From assembly GCA_964448445.1 (NCBI GenBank), contig CAYVAU010000006.1, positions 1-39,170 on the forward strand: a stretch of 39,170 nt of DNA, in the 5' to 3' direction. The DNA is from B73-G16 sp964448445 (GTDB lineage Bacteria > Desulfobacterota > B13-G15). The position numbers and the translations under genes were made by a program. Shown one piece after another: positions 7,498 through 15,090 of this stretch. Within the stretch, counting starts at the first letter, position 1; the number at the start of each line of letters is the position of its first letter. A model generated the notes under the pieces. It had not been told where the DNA came from. It searched no databases and worked only from the letters and a program-made list of their open reading frames with translations.

Positions 7498-10400
7498 GTG
7501 GAGGACATCATCCTTTCCTTTTTTGAGAAGCCCAAAAGCCCCGATGATATAGAGGCGATAAGGATTTCGTTGGCCTCGCCCGAACAGATAAGGAGCTGGT
7601 CTTACGGGGAGGTGAAGAAACCCGAGACCATCAACTACAGGACCTTCAAACCCGAGCGGGATGGTCTGTTCTGCGCCAGGATCTTCGGTCCGATAAAGGA
7701 CTACGAGTGTCTCTGCGGGAAGTACAAGAGGATGAAGCACAGGGGCATAGTTTGTGAGAAGTGCGGTGTGGAGGTCATTCCTTCCAAGGTCCGCAGGGAG
7801 AGGATGGGGCATATAGAACTTGCCGCCCCGGTGGCCCATCCTTGGTTTCTGCGGAGCGTGCCGAGCAAGATAGGGATGGTCCTCGATATGAGCCTTAAGG
7901 ACCTCGAGAGGGTCCTCTATTTTGAGTCCTTCGTGGTGATCGATCCCAAGGATAGCCCTTACCAGGAGCGGGAACTGATAAGCGAGGAGGAGTACCAGGA
8001 GTACATAGCCAAGCACGGCAAGGACTCGCTTGTTGCTGGTACGGGTGCAGAGGCCTTAAGGGAGTTGTTGAAGAAGATAGATGTCAATGAGCTCTCCGAA
8101 AGGCTCAGGCATGAAATGAAGGGCACCCAGTCGGAGGCCAAAAGGCTCAAGATAGCCAAGAGGCTCAAGATCGTTGAGGCCTTCCGGGATTCAGGGAATC
8201 GGCCCGAATGGATGATCCTTGAGGTCATCCCGGTGATCCCCCCGGATCTGCGTCCCCTCGTTCCCCTTGATGGAGGGAGGTTTGCCACTTCGGATCTCAA
8301 CGACCTCTACCGCAGGGTGATAAACAGGAACAACCGTCTGAAGCGCCTCATCGAACTCAATGCCCCTGAGATCATCATCAGGAATGAAAAGCGGATGTTG
8401 CAGGAAGCAGTGGACGCCCTCTTTGACAACGGCCGGCGCGGCCGCAGGGCAATCCTCGGTCCCCATGGCAAACCCCTGAGGTCTTTGGGCGACATGTTGA
8501 GGGGCAAGCAGGGACGGTTCAGGCAGAACCTTTTGGGCAAAAGGGTGGATTATTCGGGCAGGTCGGTGATCGTGGTGGGGCCGGAGCTGAGGCTCCATCA
8601 GTGTGGGTTGCCCAAAAAGATGGCCCTAGAGTTGTTTAAGCCCTTCATTTACAACAAGCTGGAGGAGCGCGGCTATGTGACCACGATAAAGAGCGCCAAG
8701 AAGATGGTCGAAAAAGAACGCCCCGAGGTTTGGGATATCCTGGAGGAGGTTATAAAGGAACACCCTGTGCTTCTGAACCGTGCCCCGACCTTGCACCGTC
8801 TGGGGATTCAGGCCTTCGAGCCCCTTTTGACCGAGAACAAGGCCATACAGCTCCATCCCCTTGTGTGTGTGGCTTATAACGCCGATTTTGACGGAGACCA
8901 GATGGCGGTTCATGTGCCCCTTTCCGTTGAGGCCCAGACCGAGGCGCGGGTACTGATGATGTCCACCAACAACATCCTCTCTCCTGCCCACGGAAAGCCC
9001 ATCATTCTGCCGACCCAGGATATTGTGCTGGGCCTTTACTACATGACTCGTGAGAAACCCTTTGCCAAGGGTGAAGGGAAGGCCTTCTCGAGCTTTGAGG
9101 AGGTCAAGATGGCTTATCTGCTGGGGGAGGTCGAGCTTCACGCCAAGATCAAGGTGCGCCTAGACGGCAAGATGGTCGAAACGACTGTCGGCAGGGCCCT
9201 TCTCAGGGAGATCCTCCCCGAAGAGGTCCCCTTTGAACTGGTCAATCGCGTCATGGATAAAAAGGCCATCACCCATCTCATCGATTACACTTACAGGGCC
9301 GCCGGGGAGAAAAAGACGGTCATTCTGGCCGATAGGCTCAAGGACATGGGCTTTGCCTTTGCAACCTTGAGCGGCATCTCCATGGGGATAAACGATGTGC
9401 TCATCCCTGCTCGCAAGGCCGAGCTCGTGGAGAAGGGCCTCAGGGAGGCGGAGGAGGTGAGGCGGCAGTACCTTGAGGGCATAATCACCGATGGCGAGCG
9501 TTACAACCGCACTATCGACATCTGGGCCCAGGTCACCGAGGAGATAGCCAACGAGATGATGAAGGAACTCGCCTATGAGAGGGTGAAGGGACCCGATGGG
9601 AAGGAACACCTGTCACCGAGTTTCAACCCGGTCTTCATCATGGCCGACTCGGGTGCCCGCGGCAGCCCGCAGCAGATTCGACAGCTCGCCGGCATGAGGG
9701 GCCTCATGGCCAAGCCTTCGGGTGAGATCATCGAGACCCCCATTACGGCCAACCTTCGTGAGGGCATGTCGGTCCTGCAGTACTTCATCTCCACCCATGG
9801 GGCGCGGAAGGGACTTGCGGATACGGCGCTGAAGACCGCCAATGCCGGGTATCTAACCAGGAGGCTTGTGGATGTGGCCCAGGATGTGCGGGTGACCGAA
9901 TACGACTGCGGGACCATCGATGGCATAACCATAAGTGCCCTGGTGGAGGGGGGAGAGATACTGGAGCCTTTGAGTGACAGGATCCTGGGCCGTGTGGCGC
10001 TTGAGGACATCGTGGACCCCTTCTCGGGCGAGGTGATTGTGAAGGCCAACGAGGAGATCGACGAGGAGAAGGTCCAGAGGATTGTCGATGCGGGTATTAC
10101 CGAGGTGAAGATACGCTCGGTCTTGACCTGTGAGTCCCGCGATGGGGTTTGTGCCCTTTGTTACGGGAGAGATCTGGCCAGGGGCAGGATCGTGGACATC
10201 GGGGAGGCCGTGGGGATAATAGCGGCCCAGTCCATCGGTGAACCGGGGACCCAGCTCACCATGCGGACCTTCCACATAGGGGGTGCGGCCTCAAGACAGG
10301 TGGAGGAGTCAACCCTTGAAGCCCCGATGAGCGGCAGGGTCAGGTTTATCAACCTCAAGACCGTCAGGAACCGCGAGGGAAAGCTTGTGGTGATGAACAG

Positions 10401-11634
10401 GAAGGGGGAGATCGCCATCCTGGACCCCAAAGGCCGCGAGAGGAAGCGTTACCCCCTTCCCTATGGGGCGAAGCTACTGGTGGAAGATGGCCAGGAGATA
10501 AGGGAAGGCGAGCTCATCGCCGAGTGGGATCCTTATACCATCCCCATCATCACGGAGTTTTCAGGTTGGGTGAAGTTCGGAGACATAGTTGAGGGCCTGA
10601 CGGTGCAGGAACTCGTGGATGAGGTTACGGGACACACTCGCAAAGTGGTAATCGAATGCAAGGACCCGGATTTGAGACCCCGGATCTCCATCAAGCAAAA
10701 GCGCCTGGATGAAGAGGGTAAGGAGGTCCTTGAGACCATAGGCCGGTACTATCTGGCTGTAGGTTCCACCATCTTTGTGAGGGAGGGGGATTGGGTGGAA
10801 GCAGGAGATGTCCTGGCCAAGATCCCCCGCGAGATAGCCAAGACCAAGGACATAACCGGGGGATTGCCCAGGGTCGCCGAGCTGTTCGAGGCCCGAAGGC
10901 CCAAAGAACAGGCCGTAATCAGTGAGATTGAGGGCTATGTGAGCTTCGGCAAGATAGCCAAGGGGAGAAGGAAGATCATCGTGACCCCTGAGGTGGGTGA
11001 GCCGAAGGAGTACCTCATCCCAAAGGGGAAGCACGTGACGGTCCAAGAGGGCGAATACGTGAGAGCCGGTGAACCCCTTATGGACGGGACCCCCAATCCC
11101 CACGATATCCTGAAGGTCTTGGGGGAGAAGGCCCTTGCGCGCTTTCTGGTGGACGAGATAAAGGTCGTCTATCTGCTGCAAGGGGTCAAGATCCACGACA
11201 AACACTTCGAGGTGATCGTGAGGCAGATGCTTAAACGCGTGCGGGTCAAGGATCCGGGTGACACGAAGTTCGTCTACGATGAGGTCGTCGACAAGTTCAC
11301 TTTCAGGGAGGAGAACGAGCGGGTAATCAGGGAAGGCGGGAGGCCTGCGGTGGCAGAACCGGTGGTTATGGGCATAACGAAAGCTGCCCTCTACACGGAT
11401 AGCTGGCTCAGTGCCGCTTCCTTCCAGGAGACCGTGAGGGTGCTCACCCAGGCGGCCGTCGAGGGGAGGGTCGATCACTTGAGGGGGATAAAGGAAAACG
11501 TGATCATAGGAAGGATGATACCGGCTGGAACCGGATATCCCGTTTACAAGGATCTCGATGTAAAGGTGGAGGAGGAAATCCTGCCCTTTGAGCCTGTGGA
11601 GTCCGAAGGAGAGGAGGGGTCAACGTCCCTCTGA
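7498..11634 (+). CDS. rpoC: DNA-directed RNA polymerase subunit beta'
   Basis: A 1378-residue full-length beta' subunit. The N-terminal zinc ribbon cysteines are C71, C73, C86 and C89. The catalytic NADFDGD Mg-binding loop is at 461-467. The second zinc site uses C804, C878, C885 and C888. GTG 7498 is preferred over GTG 7492: AAGGAGG (7485-7491) touches 7492 directly but is 6 bases from 7498, and the resulting N-terminus, MEDIILSFFEKPKSP, is typical of the family. The frame ends with tandem stops TGA TAA (11632-11637). Its last 15 bases overlap the end of the convergent cpoB. No rpsL, rpsG or fusA follows, unlike many proteobacteria. Confidence 0.97.
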   Translation: MEDIILSFFEKPKSPDDIEAIRISLASPEQIRSWSYGEVKKPETINYRTFKPERDGLFCARIFGPIKDYECLCGKYKRMKHRGIVCEKCGVEVIPSKVRRERMGHIELAAPVAHPWFLRSVPSKIGMVLDMSLKDLERVLYFESFVVIDPKDSPYQERELISEEEYQEYIAKHGKDSLVAGTGAEALRELLKKIDVNELSERLRHEMKGTQSEAKRLKIAKRLKIVEAFRDSGNRPEWMILEVIPVIPPDLRPLVPLDGGRFATSDLNDLYRRVINRNNRLKRLIELNAPEIIIRNEKRMLQEAVDALFDNGRRGRRAILGPHGKPLRSLGDMLRGKQGRFRQNLLGKRVDYSGRSVIVVGPELRLHQCGLPKKMALELFKPFIYNKLEERGYVTTIKSAKKMVEKERPEVWDILEEVIKEHPVLLNRAPTLHRLGIQAFEPLLTENKAIQLHPLVCVAYNADFDGDQMAVHVPLSVEAQTEARVLMMSTNNILSPAHGKPIILPTQDIVLGLYYMTREKPFAKGEGKAFSSFEEVKMAYLLGEVELHAKIKVRLDGKMVETTVGRALLREILPEEVPFELVNRVMDKKAITHLIDYTYRAAGEKKTVILADRLKDMGFAFATLSGISMGINDVLIPARKAELVEKGLREAEEVRRQYLEGIITDGERYNRTIDIWAQVTEEIANEMMKELAYERVKGPDGKEHLSPSFNPVFIMADSGARGSPQQIRQLAGMRGLMAKPSGEIIETPITANLREGMSVLQYFISTHGARKGLADTALKTANAGYLTRRLVDVAQDVRVTEYDCGTIDGITISALVEGGEILEPLSDRILGRVALEDIVDPFSGEVIVKANEEIDEEKVQRIVDAGITEVKIRSVLTCESRDGVCALCYGRDLARGRIVDIGEAVGIIAAQSIGEPGTQLTMRTFHIGGAASRQVEESTLEAPMSGRVRFINLKTVRNREGKLVVMNRKGEIAILDPKGRERKRYPLPYGAKLLVEDGQEIREGELIAEWDPYTIPIITEFSGWVKFGDIVEGLTVQELVDEVTGHTRKVVIECKDPDLRPRISIKQKRLDEEGKEVLETIGRYYLAVGSTIFVREGDWVEAGDVLAKIPREIAKTKDITGGLPRVAELFEARRPKEQAVISEIEGYVSFGKIAKGRRKIIVTPEVGEPKEYLIPKGKHVTVQEGEYVRAGEPLMDGTPNPHDILKVLGEKALARFLVDEIKVVYLLQGVKIHDKHFEVIVRQMLKRVRVKDPGDTKFVYDEVVDKFTFREENERVIREGGRPAVAEPVVMGITKAALYTDSWLSAASFQETVRVLTQAAVEGRVDHLRGIKENVIIGRMIPAGTGYPVYKDLDVKVEEEILPFEPVESEGEEGSTSL
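11613..11632. terminator. Hairpin spanning the rpoC and cpoB stop codons
   Basis: Bases 11613-11619 can pair with 11626-11632 (five Watson-Crick pairs flanked by two G-U pairs) around a six-base loop. The hairpin covers the cpoB stop (11620-11622) and touches the rpoC stop (11632-11634). No T-run follows on the plus strand. On the minus strand the downstream sequence is pyrimidine-rich but not a clean T-tract. It could be a bidirectional terminator or RNA 3'-end protector for the two convergent units, but the case is weak. Confidence 0.25.
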
Positions 11635-12369
11635 TAAGACCTTGAGCCTTTGACGAGCTAACTCGGCCTCGGGCGAGGAGGGGAATTTTTTGATGAGCTT
11701 CTGAAGGAGATAGCGCCCCGTCACCTTATCCCCCAGGGCCAAGAAGGCAAGGCCTTCCTTGAGGATGGCGGCTGGCACTTTATTTCCCTTGGGATAATGG
11801 CTCAGGACTTTCTCGTATTCGAGGATTGCCCTTTCGTAGTCCTTCTGCTTGAAGAAACATTCTCCCAGCCAGAACTGGGCGTTGTCAGCCAGCTCATGCT
11901 TGGGGAACCTCTTGAGGAATTCCGAGAAGAGCTTCGATGCCCTTGGATAATCCTCCTGCTTGAGGGCGACAAAGGCCAGATGGTAGAGGTCCTCGGGGGT
12001 TTTGGGGAGTTCCTGGCTAGGGCGGGGGGTCTTGGGCTTTGCCTCCTTCAGTTCCTTCAAGTCCCTTTCTAGTTTGCCGAGCTTCACCAGGAGTTCCTGA
12101 AGGAGTTCCCCCTTTGCCTTCTGGTCCTCTTCGAGGGCCCTCATCCTCTCCTTGAGGGTCTCAAGGTCTGATTGCATGGCCGATGAGGAGCCCTTCAACT
12201 GGTCCCCGAGCCCTTCCAGCCCTTGAGAAAGGGAACGCTGTTGTTTTTCGACTTCCCTGACCCGCTGTTCAAGGTTGATGAGGCGGTATTCCAGGTAAGA
12301 GATATCCTCGGTAGTTGCACAACCCAGGATTAAGGGAAGGATGAAAAGGAGGGATTTCAAGCTCCTCAT
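11620..12369 (-). CDS. cpoB: CpoB/YbgF-like cell-division coordinator, TPR lipoprotein
   Basis: A 249-residue protein. It begins MRSLKSLLFILPLILGC: a signal peptide with a lipobox (ILG|C17), so it should be a lipoprotein. A long coiled coil (about 25-100, heptads such as LEQRVREVEKQQ) and a Lys/Pro linker are followed by TPR repeats (about 120-249; ALKQEDYPRASKLFSEFL, KQKDYERAILEYEKVL). This is the YbgF layout: trimerising coiled coil plus TPR. In E. coli CpoB links PBP1B with Tol-Pal during constriction and is soluble in the periplasm. The chosen ATG (12369) overlaps the pal stop as ATGA; a longer frame to 12393 would add 8 residues before the signal peptide. The 3' end overlaps rpoC by 15 bases. 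Confidence 0.88.
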   Translation of the reverse strand: MRSLKSLLFILPLILGCATTEDISYLEYRLINLEQRVREVEKQQRSLSQGLEGLGDQLKGSSSAMQSDLETLKERMRALEEDQKAKGELLQELLVKLGKLERDLKELKEAKPKTPRPSQELPKTPEDLYHLAFVALKQEDYPRASKLFSEFLKRFPKHELADNAQFWLGECFFKQKDYERAILEYEKVLSHYPKGNKVPAAILKEGLAFLALGDKVTGRYLLQKLIKKFPSSPEAELARQRLKVLSEGR

Positions 12370-12899
12370 TTTGCAATCACCACGAACTCGCAACGCCGGT
12401 TCTTCGCCCAGGCCTCCTCACAATGCCTGGGGTCCACTGGCCTCTCCTCGCCGTAGCTTATTATGGAGAGCCTATTGGGATCTATGCCCAACTTGATCAG
12501 ATACTGCATGGCGGCCCTGGCCCGTTTCTCACCGAGGGCGAGGTTGTATTCATTGCTTCCCCTTTCGTCACAGTGCCCTTCGATCAGGATCTTCCAGGTG
12601 GGATTTTCCTTGAGCACTTTGGCGTTTTTCCTGAGGGTCTCCTTCGCATCGGGCCTGAGGTCGTAGCGGTCGAAGTCGAAGTAAATGGGTTTAAGGAGGG
12701 GAGTCCTCCATACCTCTTCTTCGATACCCGGATACTTCACAGGTTCAAGGGCTGCGCTTTCCGCTTCTCCCCTTGGTTTGGCCACCTCCCGCTCGACCAC
12801 TACCTCCTCGGCCACAGGGGAAGGAGAGGGGACAATCACATGCTTTTTGGTGCAGCAAAACAGGACCAAAGTCGCCAACAGAAGGGCCCACCTTTTCAT
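12366..12899 (-). CDS. pal: Peptidoglycan-associated lipoprotein Pal (OmpA-like domain)
   Basis: A 177-residue protein. The hydrophobic N-terminus (1-14) runs into C15-C16, and a Pro/Glu-rich linker leads to a C-terminal OmpA-family domain (about 70-177) with YFDFDRYDLRPDA, EGHCDERGSNEYNLALGEKR and NRRCEF. The D and R residues of NLALGEKRA-type motifs bind meso-diaminopimelate. Pal ties the outer membrane to peptidoglycan. The lipobox is atypical: the residue before the candidate cysteine is F or C rather than G, A or S. It shares ATGA with cpoB, has its own promoter, and no tolQRAB genes lie upstream. Confidence 0.92.
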   Translation of the reverse strand: MKRWALLLATLVLFCCTKKHVIVPSPSPVAEEVVVEREVAKPRGEAESAALEPVKYPGIEEEVWRTPLLKPIYFDFDRYDLRPDAKETLRKNAKVLKENPTWKILIEGHCDERGSNEYNLALGEKRARAAMQYLIKLGIDPNRLSIISYGEERPVDPRHCEEAWAKNRRCEFVVIAK

Positions 12900-12926
12900 C
12901 GTCCCTCTCCCAGAAAGTGTGACGAC

Positions 12927-12956
12927 ATTTTATGCGAATCCCCCGGGATTTGTAAA
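12927..12956 (-). promoter_or_regulatory. Sigma70-type promoter for pal-cpoB
   Basis: On the minus strand TTTACA (12956-12951, 5 of 6 to TTGACA) and TAAAAT (12932-12927, 5 of 6 to TATAAT) are separated by 18 bases. The predicted RNA would start about 20 bases before the pal ATG, leaving room for the GGGAGAGGG ribosome site. It is back to back with the candidate promoter of the REC-LpxC gene; the two -35 boxes are one base apart. Confidence 0.6.
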
Positions 12957-12957
12957 C

Positions 12958-12987
12958 TTGGCTCCTGGGCCCTTTCTCGGATACAAT
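12958..12987 (+). promoter_or_regulatory. Candidate sigma70 promoter for the REC-LpxC gene, leaderless spacing
   Basis: TTGGCT (12958-12963, 4 of 6) and TACAAT (12982-12987, 5 of 6) are 18 bases apart. The -10 box ends only 9 bases before the ATG at 12997, so RNA would begin within about 0-4 bases of the start codon. No Shine-Dalgarno sequence is visible before that ATG, which fits a leaderless message. Confidence 0.45.
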
Positions 12988-12996
12988 CCCTCACGG

Positions 12997-14250
12997 ATGA
13001 AGGCCAAGGTGCTCATAGTGGACGACGAGGAGGCTGTGGTCAAGGCCCTGGTTGGGGCCCTACAGGATGAGGGTTACGGCTGCGTTGTGGCAAAGGATGG
13101 CAGGGAGGCCTTGGAGGTATTTGTACGCGAACGCCCCGATGTGGCCCTTTTGGACGTCTGGATGCCGGATATGGACGGTCTTGAGGTCCTCAGGCGCATA
13201 AAGGAGATGGACAGCGAGTGTCCAGTGATAATGATCTCGGGACATGCCACCGTGGCCACGGCGGTAAAGGCCATGAAGATGGGGGCCATAGATTTCCTGG
13301 AGAAACCCCTCTCAATTGAGGCCCTTTTGCTGACCGTGGAGAGGGCCTTGAGGAAGCCCCCAGGGGATGATTCGAAGAAGGGTCGCTTTCCCAGGGCCCT
13401 TTTGGGCAAAGGGCCCGAACGGACTGCCTCTCCCCAGAGGACGATCAAAAAGAGCGCCGTGCTGTACGGCACTGGGCTTCACTCGGGGCAGAAAACAGGC
13501 CTTCTCCTCTTGCCCCAGCCTCCAAATACCGGGATATTGTTCTATGACCTGGCCGAAGATGTAGCGATTCCTGCATTGGTCGACCATGTGGCCTCGACCG
13601 ATTTTGCCACCTCGCTGGGCAAAGACGGGGTGTACATAAGGACCATCGAACATCTCATGGCTACATTGCACGCTTATGGGATTACCAACCTCTTGGTGAA
13701 GGTAAATCGCGAAGTGCCGGTCATGGACGGTTCGGCCTTGGAATTCTGCAGGCTCTTGGACGAGGTGGGGCTGGAGGAGCAAGAGGAAGGCGTGCATGAG
13801 ATAAGGATATGCAGGAGATATGAGGTGAGGAACGGCTTAAGGGTCATCACCCTTGAGCCATCAGACAAATTGGAGGTGGAATTCGTCCTCAGGTATCCCC
13901 CGCCCATTGGAGAACAACGCCTGTATTTTGTCCTGGAGGGCCCTGAGGGTTTCAAGGAAGAGATAGCTCCTGCTAGGACCTTTGCCTTCTTAAGGGATGT
14001 GGAAAGCCTGAGCAAGATGGGTCTTGCAGGAGGTGGTCATCTCCACAATGTGGTGCTCCTTGACGAACGCGGTCCCATAAACACGGAGTTGCGTTTCCCA
14101 GACGAGATGGTGAGGCATAAGGTACTGGATCTCATAGGTGATCTGTATCTCTTGAACCGTCCCCTGCGCGGTAAAATAAGGGCCTTTATGACGGGTCATC
14201 GGGAGAACATAGCCCTCCTCAAGCAGGTCAAGGAGGACCTGGGGCTATAA
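12997..14250 (+). CDS. lpxC: Response-regulator receiver domain fused to LpxC (UDP-3-O-acyl-GlcNAc deacetylase)
   Basis: A 417-residue two-domain protein. Residues 1-120 are a complete CheY-like receiver: acidic pocket D9/D10, phospho-acceptor D53 (ALLDVWMPDMDG), switch S81, and K103 in EKPLS. The pattern SGHATVATAVKAMKMGA resembles the receiver of NtrX-family regulators. After a basic linker (121-146), residues 147-417 are LpxC, the zinc deacetylase that commits carbon to lipid A. E218/H219 (TIEHL), H374, K375 and D378 (VRHKVLDLIGD) and H401 (TGH) match the E. coli catalytic and zinc residues E78/H79, H238, K239, D242 and H265, so it should be active. No frameshift or internal stop separates the domains. 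No histidine kinase lies in the window. The ATG at 12997 is the first start giving an intact receiver. The stop overlaps murI by 6 bases. Confidence 0.93.
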   Translation: MKAKVLIVDDEEAVVKALVGALQDEGYGCVVAKDGREALEVFVRERPDVALLDVWMPDMDGLEVLRRIKEMDSECPVIMISGHATVATAVKAMKMGAIDFLEKPLSIEALLLTVERALRKPPGDDSKKGRFPRALLGKGPERTASPQRTIKKSAVLYGTGLHSGQKTGLLLLPQPPNTGILFYDLAEDVAIPALVDHVASTDFATSLGKDGVYIRTIEHLMATLHAYGITNLLVKVNREVPVMDGSALEFCRLLDEVGLEEQEEGVHEIRICRRYEVRNGLRVITLEPSDKLEVEFVLRYPPPIGEQRLYFVLEGPEGFKEEIAPARTFAFLRDVESLSKMGLAGGGHLHNVVLLDERGPINTELRFPDEMVRHKVLDLIGDLYLLNRPLRGKIRAFMTGHRENIALLKQVKEDLGL

Positions 14251-15048
14251 ATCGATCTCGTTCACTTCGTCGGGAAGCTCTCCCAGAAACAGCTTGCCCA
14301 AGCGCTTGAATTTTTCGGGACCATCGGTGACGAAGAACCTCCGCCTGCCCTCCCCGAAGGATTTCCTCATGCCCAAGGATTCCAGTATCTCCCTCACTTC
14401 CAGTGCGGTCTCGGAGGCCGAATTGACAAGCTTTACTTCGGGCCCCATTACCTCCCGAATCGTTCCTTCAAGCAGGGGATAATGGGTGCATCCCAAAACG
14501 AGTACATCGATCCCCTCTTCCCTCAAGGGGGTGAGATAACGCCTGGCCACTTCCTCGGTGACAGGGTCCTCAAGCCATCCCTCCTCCACAAGGGGTACGA
14601 AGAGAGGACAGGGTTTGGAGAGGACCCTGACGGGATTTTTGGCCCAACGCCTTATGGCCTTCTGATAGGCACCGCTGCGAATGGTGGCTTCTGTCCCTAT
14701 GACCCCTATGAAACCCCGGACGGTGAGTTCCACCGCCTTCCTGGCTCCTGGTTCTATAACGCCGACTACCGGTACCGTATTCTGGGCCCTCAAAACCTCC
14801 AGGCTCACCGCAGAAGAGGTATTACAAGCCACAACCAGTAGCTTGATTCCCAGCTTCATGAGGAATTCGGCGTTCCTTTGTGAATAACGGATTACGGTCT
14901 TTGGGGAGCGGGTACCGTAGGGGACCCTGGCCGTGTCCCCGAGATAGATGAGGTCCTCGGACGGCAGAAGCCGCGCGATTTCCTTAAGGACCGTCAATCC
15001 CCCCACCCCCGAATCGAAGATCCCTATGGGTTGAGAACTTCTCGGCAT
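14245..15048 (-). CDS. murI: Glutamate racemase
   Basis: A 267-residue protein, normal length for MurI, which converts L- to D-glutamate for peptidoglycan. The N-terminus IGIFDSGVGGLTVLKE, the catalytic cysteine in VVACNTSSA (C75) and the second in VLGCTHYPLL are all present. The ATG at 15048 is preceded by a perfect TATAAT (15060-15055) with only 6 bases between them. It is transcribed divergently from fabG (42 bases apart) and convergently with REC-LpxC, overlapping its end by 6 bases. Confidence 0.96.
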   Translation of the reverse strand: MPRSSQPIGIFDSGVGGLTVLKEIARLLPSEDLIYLGDTARVPYGTRSPKTVIRYSQRNAEFLMKLGIKLLVVACNTSSAVSLEVLRAQNTVPVVGVIEPGARKAVELTVRGFIGVIGTEATIRSGAYQKAIRRWAKNPVRVLSKPCPLFVPLVEEGWLEDPVTEEVARRYLTPLREEGIDVLVLGCTHYPLLEGTIREVMGPEVKLVNSASETALEVREILESLGMRKSFGEGRRRFFVTDGPEKFKRLGKLFLGELPDEVNEIDL

Positions 15049-15059
15049 GGGTGCATTAT
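15031..15059 (+). promoter_or_regulatory. Possible promoter for fabG
   Basis: TTGAGA (15031-15036, 5 of 6) lies 17 bases before CATTAT (15054-15059, 4 of 6). TATAAC at 15057-15062 is a better -10 but with a 20-base spacer. RNA would start near 15066, leaving a leader with GGAGG at 15081-15085. The -35 lies inside the 5' end of murI. Confidence 0.3.
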
Positions 15060-15060
15060 A
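15055..15060 (-). promoter_or_regulatory. Consensus -10 box next to the murI start
   Basis: The minus strand reads TATAAT, 6 of 6, ending 6 bases before the murI ATG. No good -35 is present at 16-18 bases. If used, transcription would begin at or within the ATG. Confidence 0.35.
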
Positions 15061-15090
15061 ACGCCAACACCATCGCCCTGGGAGGTGGGG

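Noticed and set aside
12369..12393. Longer start for cpoB at 12393
   Set aside because: It would place eight charged residues before the signal peptide. The ATG in the ATGA overlap with pal fits a lipoprotein signal.
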